From contig FWCC01000001.1 of NCBI GenBank assembly GCA_900169235.1, positions 59,386 through 123,385 on the forward strand: DNA of 64,000 nt. Direction: 5' to 3'. The notes under the pieces are model-generated. The model made no database searches and was not told the DNA's origin. It worked only from the letters and a program-made list of their open reading frames with translations. This stretch comes from Zarea fungicola. Its lineage: Eukaryota; Ascomycota; Sordariomycetes; Hypocreales; Cordycipitaceae. Shown one piece after another: positions 57,969 to 64,000 of the stretch (position 1 is the first letter of the stretch; each line of letters opens with the position of its first letter). Both the position numbers and the translations under genes were made by a program.

Positions 57969-58496
57969 GCTCATTTTTATTTTATTCTTTATTTTTCTAG
58001 CTCGTATAGATTATATGGTAGGCACTTGAAATATCACAGCCTACTGCTTGGATCCTGCTATTCAAAATACAAGCCTTGCTCCAAATAGGTCGAATGGTTG
58101 ATCCTTTTTTGGCCCTTTCTCAAATATCAACACTGATAATTTCCAGAAGCTGCTTTTAACGTACATTCTCTGGCGGTACATAGTTTCCAGGTATTAATGG
58201 GTCTAGTTCAGAACTACTTCCAAATCGCGTCGAAACTTGACCGCCGGAAGTGGCTATGACCCCGTCGCGTTAGCCGACGCTTGGTTCTTGGCTGTAAAGG
58301 CTTCCAGGTTGACCTCTTGGACGACTAGCCCGAGGCAACCACTGCGAAGCCATCAGCCGCAGATTTCTCGAACAGAAAATTACGGTGGCATGCGAGCAAG
58401 GCCCAAAATTCCAATCGTGAAACACAGGCTTGAATAGTTTTCGAAACGCATGAGTGGCATAAAAGATATTATCATTGCCATGTACCGACCGGCAAG
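57969..58496. other. intergenic, no gene recognised
   Basis: Between the ABC transporter and the LITAF-like gene. An unrecognised 5' exon of the latter could lie here, since its frame stays open upstream to 58434. Confidence 0.55.
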
Positions 58497-59739
58497 ATGT
58501 GGAAGAAACGACATTGCGAGCTACGCGACCTGCGACGCGCGACAAAGGTAGTCACTTGCCCTGGCTGTGGACAATCGAAAACAACAATTCGTATCCTGCA
58601 GAGGCATGACAGTGTTACGTTGGTGACCCCCCGTGATCATTAGGCCCATGTATGACGCAATGTTCTAATTCAAATCCTTCTCCAGCATATTTTGGCTTAC
58701 ATGGTTCTCCATCGTTTTTCTCGGCATTCCCTGGTTGTTTGCGATCAAGAAGGTTGGTGGTGAATTTCTCGTCCACTATTGCGGCCATTGCGGCCTCCGG
58801 CTGCTCGTTTATACCACATTCCTTAGACGGTTCTATGTGGGCGACGATCAACTCACTGGTGAACCGCCAGGCCAGGACACTCTACGGGACAGGTCGATAA
58901 CGAAAAGCCCCTTCTCCCCAGATACAGAGCTGGTTCGAAAAACGGACTATTCTCGCTGGAAAGAACGATATATGCACGAACAACCTACAAAGACCTTCAC
59001 AATCGGAACTGAAAGCGACGGCTATAAAGTATCTGGGTTTTGGGATGCGGACCACGCCAACAAGCTGTATAGCGTCACATACCCAGACCTGGACTACAAC
59101 TTTGAAGGCAAATTTGGGGCCAATCTGCTGTGGAAGCACAGAAAGGACAATTCGGCCCTGCCAGATCCCGTGCATGCCGCATCAAACGCCTCTCTTTGCG
59201 TCTCGTCCACCAGCGTACCATGCGAAAATGAGGGACACCTCCACTCCGCCATGGCGCAAATCGCCCAGCTTAAGTGGGATGTGCGATTCTCTTTCCCAGA
59301 GCAGGAACAAGGCGATGGAGACGGGACTCGGTCCACGCATACCAAGGCGGACAAGTTGACGTTTGACTATTGGCAGCCATACTTTCGCTGGGAGAGCTGC
59401 CAAGGTGAACTCGTGTGGATGCGTAGACCGGCGATTGATGCGAAATCAGCCACCACTGCAGAATCAAAACCGAAGAGGCGGGATATTCTCGTGGACAGAT
59501 ATGACCGTCTTGTGGCGATGGTAAGTTGGGACGACAGCAAGCTTACTTTCAAGGAGGTTTACGATGACGAATTGCGGCGGCGAAGAGGCGACCAGCCACG
59601 CACTAAGAAACCAAGCTATACGGAGCTGCGGCTGTACGGAGACTTTTCGGAAGAACTGATTCTCGAAATTTTGACATCATATGTCGTCCTGATGGTGCAA
59701 CGAAAGAGGGCGAGCGACTTCGATACACTTAAAAACTGA
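58497..59739 (+). CDS. LITAF-like zinc/membrane domain fused to a long unknown domain
   Basis: Two exons, 58497-58618 and 58686-59739, joining to 391 aa. Residues 18-77 show the LITAF layout: CPGCG (C21, C24), a 20-residue hydrophobic segment (about 42-61, IFWLTWFSIVFLGIPWLFAI), then HYCGHCG (H71, C73, C76). In animals this domain binds zinc and inserts into the cytosolic face of endosomal membranes. The remaining 310 residues (including KLYSVTYPDLDYNFEGKFG and LTFDYWQPYFRWESC) match no family I know. The intron donor is GTTGGT, the only site that keeps the zinc motif in frame. The start may lie further upstream, because no other Met exists in the open stretch back to 58434. Confidence 0.7.
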
Positions 59740-60012
59740 GCACTCTCAGCAATACTGTTCGTGATGGGCAGCATAAGGGAGGTTGGAAGGACTGTTGTAT
59801 CTCAATATGATTTTTTTTATATACAAGCCCTGCCTTTATAGGAATTGTTGTTGCTTTATAGTTCAAAATATTTTTGCTGTCGCGTCGCCCAACTATTCGA
59901 GTGTCCAGTCTTCCCCTTAGCCCAGGAATACGTAACATGTCCAAAGAAAGTTTTCAGGACCGGTATTAATAAGTACTAGTCACTATTATGTATAAACTTA
60001 TAAGACCAGGCT
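59740..60012 (-). pseudogene. possible decayed 3' part of a class II aldolase gene
   Basis: On the minus strand 59944-59729 stays open and loosely recalls the C-terminal third of class II aldolases (LDMLRIPGLRGRLDTRIV, then IPIKAGLVYKKNHIEI, compare a usual IKAGVTKINVN). The His-Gly motif and about 60 connecting residues are missing. I take it as a worn-out continuation of the aldolase-like gene just upstream; it may also be chance. Confidence 0.3.
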
Positions 60013-60586
60013 CTAGATAGTTAAACTCACTCTCTCGCCTACATACTCCTCATCCCCTAAAGACATCTCAATACTGTTTGTCAATCCTTCCACGCCGCCC
60101 TCACCACTGCCTGCATGGTCGACCTGCACTTCAGTAGCAATACCACGGAAATGGCAATACGATACAAGTTCATTTATACAGCGCAATTTATCCTGCTGTG
60201 AATACTGAGACACATCTATCCTGATAGAGTCAAATGGTAGCTCGCACGCACTCTTTACCATGGCTTCATCCTCGCAGCTATCAAGGTGTACGGAGATGAG
60301 CACACTCGCCTGCTCAGCGGCTTGTGCAGCAGCAATTACAAGACTGCCCTGCGAAGATGTGATGGCCCATGGGAGAAGCTCGATGATTAATGGCGAGCAG
60401 TTCTTCTCAGCAGCCTCAACCAAACTGTTTATATCTTCTACGCTGTGACTATGTGTAATCAGTATGGATACAAGTGATCGTAAACAGACATTCGTACGCT
60501 TTTGCGGTAAGAACACTATTCTCACATTCTGCAGCTTCTCGCATTATTCTGATGGTTTTGTTGTCGGCCAGCTGCGGTTGTGGCAT
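60013..60586 (-). CDS. class II fructose/tagatose-bisphosphate aldolase-like, truncated
   Basis: Exons 60586-60498 and 60448-60013 join to 174 aa; intact relatives have about 280-310. The blocks LADNKTIRIMREAAECENSVLTAKA, LVEAAEKNCSPLIIELLPWAI, SVLISVHLD, FDSIRIDVSQYSQQDKL and CHFRGIATE follow the family closely. In active enzymes the barrel strand reads HLDH, where His binds zinc; here it is HLDS, so a zinc ligand is lost. The frame stops after a perfect donor-like GAGAGA/GTGAGT at 60031-60030, so either a 3' exon was missed or the gene is broken. The TATAAAT box at 60658-60652 and clean N terminus suggest it is or was transcribed. Probably not a working aldolase. Confidence 0.65.
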
Positions 60587-60651
60587 TTGTTGGGGTGGAA
60601 TTATTGACGTGTATAGAGCAAACGCCGAAAGCAAATATCCTTTGGCGGCGA

Positions 60652-60658
60652 TTTATAG
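60652..60658 (-). promoter_or_regulatory. TATA box of the aldolase-like gene
   Basis: TATAAAT on the minus strand, 66 bp upstream of the ATG at 60586. Supports that ATG rather than a more distant start. Confidence 0.55.
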
Positions 60659-61058
60659 ACAGGTCATGATGCCTCACGTGAAGGCACCATTTGATGCATC
60701 AATAAATTTTCAACAAGTAGACCTGAAGCCTGGCCTGGCAGAAACATCAGTAAAGGCTTCTCGGTCATCACGGTTACATCGCAGCGATGCCCCATACAGG
60801 CGGACATTACCAACGGAGGAATTGCCTGAACTGGATTACCGAAGTACATGTATCCATGGCCTGTGACATTTTCTTTATCTCGAGATTGCGGTTTCTTGGC
60901 GCGCTGAATCAGCATCACCTTGAAATTCACGAATAGATGTTGCAAGCCAAGTTGGTAGCGAATCGCAAAACACACATCACGAGTTGGTTTGGCTGCAAGA
61001 CACAAGTCTACAATTGTAGGGAAAGTATTTTATTAATCCAGCATCTTTGAAATCTCCT
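60659..61058. other. intergenic, no gene recognised
   Basis: Between the aldolase-like promoter and the 3' end of the regulator gene, both on the minus strand. Nothing recognised. Confidence 0.6.
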
Positions 61059-63561
61059 CTACTGCCTTATAGTATACCTATTAACAATACCAGGATCGCC
61101 AAGAGCAACCACACGGCCGATACCATCTTCATCGTCATTCTCGTCATCAGACCCTCCCATGTCTTTGGAGCCTCGATTACTTGCAAACGCTTCTCGACGA
61201 CGGTCCAACACGGCAGTAACAGCGCTTATGGCTCCAAAATATTTACTCTGCTGCTGCAGTTTAAGGTGGAAGAACTCATAATCTACATCGGCAACCGTGC
61301 CCAAAAAGGTATCTTGAGGAAGACGGTGCTCCTTGCGTCCGAAATCAGTGTCGTGCAGCATGGTGGATGCCGCGACAAAGCAGCAGTGGCTAGTAAATGG
61401 CGATGTCAGGTAGCCCTTTTGGTCAACGAGGTCAGAGATTGTGAGCATCTGGGCCATTTTCTGACAAGATATCCGAGCAATCTCGCATCGGTTTTCGCCT
61501 TGCTCATCAACGGCATTCTCCACCAACGGGGCTTCTTCGAGAAGAGGCTTGCCAGATGATCTGCTGCTACACGCAAGTTGCAGCCCCTGTCTCGCATTGC
61601 GAGAATATGAGTTTGACAGCAGTGCCATGAAGGTGTAAAAGAACATGTGCAGCAGTAGAAATGACCCGGATTGGTTGCTAATCATTGACAGCTTGTAGTT
61701 TGGAATAGTAAATGCCAGCTCAACTGGAAGTGCGTTATAGCTTTGCAGTAATTTCTGTCTCATTCGAGGCAGACTCATATCATCCAAGTCGCCGGTTGTC
61801 TGCGGTGATCTGCCATTCTGGCTGTGATCAGCGGACGGGCGATTCAGTAAGCACAAGGCCTCCGAAAAATGCAACATGAGGGTTACCGTCGCCGGGAAGA
61901 TGATATTCTTCATGGATATAGCCTCATCACAGTCTAGCTGAACTATTTTCATGTCATGTGCTGTAGGCAATGAAGTCTCTATCTCGCTCTGTCGGATTGT
62001 AGGTGGTCGACCCGTCACCAAAGAAACGCACACGTCGAGTATGAAGACTGACCAGAACAAAACATGTCGCGCCATTTTCTGGTGCATGGCAGACTCTTCA
62101 TCAGTCATTGTATAGCTTCCGCTTGGACTGGGTCGTGCATTATCATGAAAGCTAAAGTGCGGATCGGCGTTGGTTTCTGGGGTCTGGTGGTATCCTAAAT
62201 CTTGTGCCATCCGTATTGCCATGCCGGTGAGCATCCAAAGGCCTGCCTTTCTTGTTAAAACGTGTTTTAGCGGTTATACTTTCAATAGCTTACGCACCTG
62301 TTTCGCTATTATTCCCAAACTCCGCCCACGAGAGAATGACAAGTCCAGACAGAACCTCTGGCTCGGGAAGGCTGAGCAGTGACATGAGCTGCTCCTTGGC
62401 CTTCTTCAAGAAAGGCGCACCACGACTCCAATTAGTAGTATATCGGTCATGCAGATAGGCCAGTGGCCCTTCGGCCGAACAAAATCGCACGGTAATGGCA
62501 GCAATTGCGTTGAGCAGAAAACTCGATGCTTCTCCGGTTTGGACGTGGCCAATGAGGATTTCGGGGTGCAAAAATGGAAAATGGCCGTGGAAATGCTCAA
62601 AGAAAACATCCAAGATCACAGGCATAATGTCAGGATGTGGTTGGCAATTGCTCTTGTCAAACAATCTACTTTGCTCCGATGCTGTAGAAGACGGCGACAC
62701 TGTGGTGCCTCGGCCAAAGTAGCCGTCCGCTTCCGAGTTGGACCGATCGCCATCGTTGCTTTCATCCTGGTCCGGACTCACAGTTACTGTAAGTCTGCGA
62801 AACCCAGGTACCACGGCTGTCGGCCCAAGCCTGCGGTAGTACCGTAGCTTCACAAGTCTCGGCCTGGAGCAGACGACCGTGGGGGTCTGACTCTTTGCTC
62901 GACCAGGGACAAAGTACTCCTGGCCACCACTGTCAAAATGATCCAGAACATCCACGCCAAAGATGAAATCTGGCAAGTCTGTCCATCCTTGCGATATATC
63001 CAAGCCTGGCTCTGCAAAGAGCGCTTCGAAGGTCTGCTCCGGCTCTTCATAAATCCCAAGATTGAGCGAGTCGGTCCTAGTCAATACTGCCAACTCGCCA
63101 TCGTCTGACCGAGCCTCGGGCGTGGCGCGTGGACGTACATGGCTCAAAGAGACGATTTCCTCCTCATTTGGACTGACTTGGATGTTTTTGTGTTGCGCAT
63201 CACTGTCGTCTGTCCGCTGCTGATGCTTGTCCATCATCAGTTGATCAACAGTGGTGGCTTTCATTGGCGTCGGGCCACAATGCTTTCTCTTCCTGCGCCG
63301 CCTTCCATCTACCACATCCCATTTGCAATCAAGGCTCGAATTCTTGCACGGCTGACACTGCTGCATCTCTGGTTGTTGGTCTATGCTACCAGTGACACAT
63401 TTGATCTTGCGACGTCGGCACATCCGGCACGCAGCGGTCAGTTGTCCTGCCCTACGCCTATCACGAAGTTGACGGCCAGTGACAAAGTCGGTGGCGGTCC
63501 ATACACGAAAGCTATTTTTGCTTGCATCGGGCCATTCTTCTTCACTTTCTTGACGAGCCAT
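61059..63561 (-). CDS. Zn2Cys6 fungal_trans transcription factor
   Basis: Exons 63561-62298 and 62242-61059 (55-nt intron) join to 815 aa. The zinc cluster near residues 45-80 reads CRMCRRRKIKC...CQPCKNSSLDC, with a long 15-residue middle loop, followed by the basic RRRRKRKH. The fungal_trans domain begins near 330 with FFEHFHGHFPFLHPE. It continues across the splice junction with LWMLTGMAIRMAQDLGYH and ARHVLFWSVFILDVCVSLVTGRPPTI, the classic signature of this domain. An acidic stretch (SDDENDDEDG) lies near the C terminus. Targets are unknown. It sits at the right edge of the window, next to the aldolase-like and LITAF-like genes, and may regulate genes beyond the window. Confidence 0.92.
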
Positions 63562-64000
63562 GGCTGTAGATTGAAGCCGCCAGTGCTAGCTCCAGTACGG
63601 ATGGCTGGTTGTTCAGCAAAGGATTCCCCCAGAGGACATACTATGCAGCTGGGGAAGTCTACTAGAATATTTCCCACTGGGCGAGCGAGCTTTGGGTAGC
63701 GGGCAGGATCCCGACCACTGACAGACTTTCATGCCACCACGGGAAAGGCGGGCCGCTCTTCGACACCGTATTCCAAGAAACACAAGATGAACGTGCAAAT
63801 ATGATTCGTCGCATTCGCAAAGTATCCTATTTACTTCAATTGCAATGACTCACTGCGCTGTACTAGGCAACAGGCTATACCATGCACAAATTTTCGTGCC
63901 ATCACGCGGAGCAGAAAACCAGTTTTGTCAGCGGCTGCTGAATACCGGATTTGCATCGGGCTTACTTAGAATAGTATATCTGTCACGCAGAACAGGAATT
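63562..64000. other. upstream region of the last regulator gene
   Basis: Presumed promoter and leader of the minus-strand regulator. No gene is recognised up to the window edge. Confidence 0.6.

Overview
The window looks like a filamentous ascomycete chromosome (Pezizomycotina; Sordariomycetes, perhaps Hypocreales, as an unverified guess). The evidence is multi-exon genes with short introns of about 45-90 nt, mostly GTANGT donors and CTAAC-like branch points, fungal-type Zn2Cys6 regulators, a LaeA-like methyltransferase, an ascomycete laccase, GH55 and NLP secreted proteins, and 0.3-5 kb intergenic gaps on both strands. Splice sites were assigned by hand and checked for reading frame. All functions are inferred from recognised motifs; no database search was run.

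Left part (about 1.9-26.7 kb): a gene-dense group that reads like a specialised-metabolism cluster without a PKS, NRPS or terpene synthase. In order: laccase/multicopper oxidase (1880+), LaeA-like methyltransferase (4145-), ABBA-fold aromatic prenyltransferase of the CloQ/NphB class (6163-), chorismate-pyruvate-lyase-like (UbiC/UTRA fold) protein (8386+), GH95 alpha-fucosidase-like enzyme (9581-), two divergently transcribed phytanoyl-CoA-type Fe(II)/2OG dioxygenases (13532- and 14952+), a fungal transcription factor with an incomplete zinc cluster (17428+), a large-subunit N,N-dimethylformamidase-like protein (20212+), a secreted lipocalin (23653+) and a coclaurine-N-methyltransferase/CFA-synthase-like methyltransferase (25417+). 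The most attractive hypothesis is that the lyase makes 4-hydroxybenzoate from chorismate, the prenyltransferase prenylates it, and the oxygenases, methyltransferases and laccase tailor the product. The edges of this group are not proven.

Middle part (26.7-51 kb): genes for secreted proteins separated by gene-poor DNA. These are an 8-Cys secreted protein (26776-), an empty 5.4 kb stretch, an NPP1/NLP-family protein (32839+), a Zn2Cys6 regulator with an AT-hook-like motif (34514-), a very large GH55 glucanase-like protein with a Thr/Pro/Cys-rich tail (37162-), a secreted zincin metalloprotease with a 16-nt micro-exon (42961+), an F-box protein (45005+), two small secreted Cys-containing proteins (46768+, 48387-) and a small Cys-containing protein with a hydrophobic C terminus (50512-). 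This mix suits a plant-, insect- or fungus-associated lifestyle.

Right part (53.3-64 kb): a full ABC-C (MRP-like) transporter (53300+), a LITAF-like zinc/membrane domain fused to a long unknown domain (58497+), a class II aldolase-like gene that has lost a zinc ligand and looks decayed at its 3' end (60013-), and a Zn2Cys6 fungal_trans regulator (61059-). No tRNA, rRNA, CRISPR or intact transposon was recognised.
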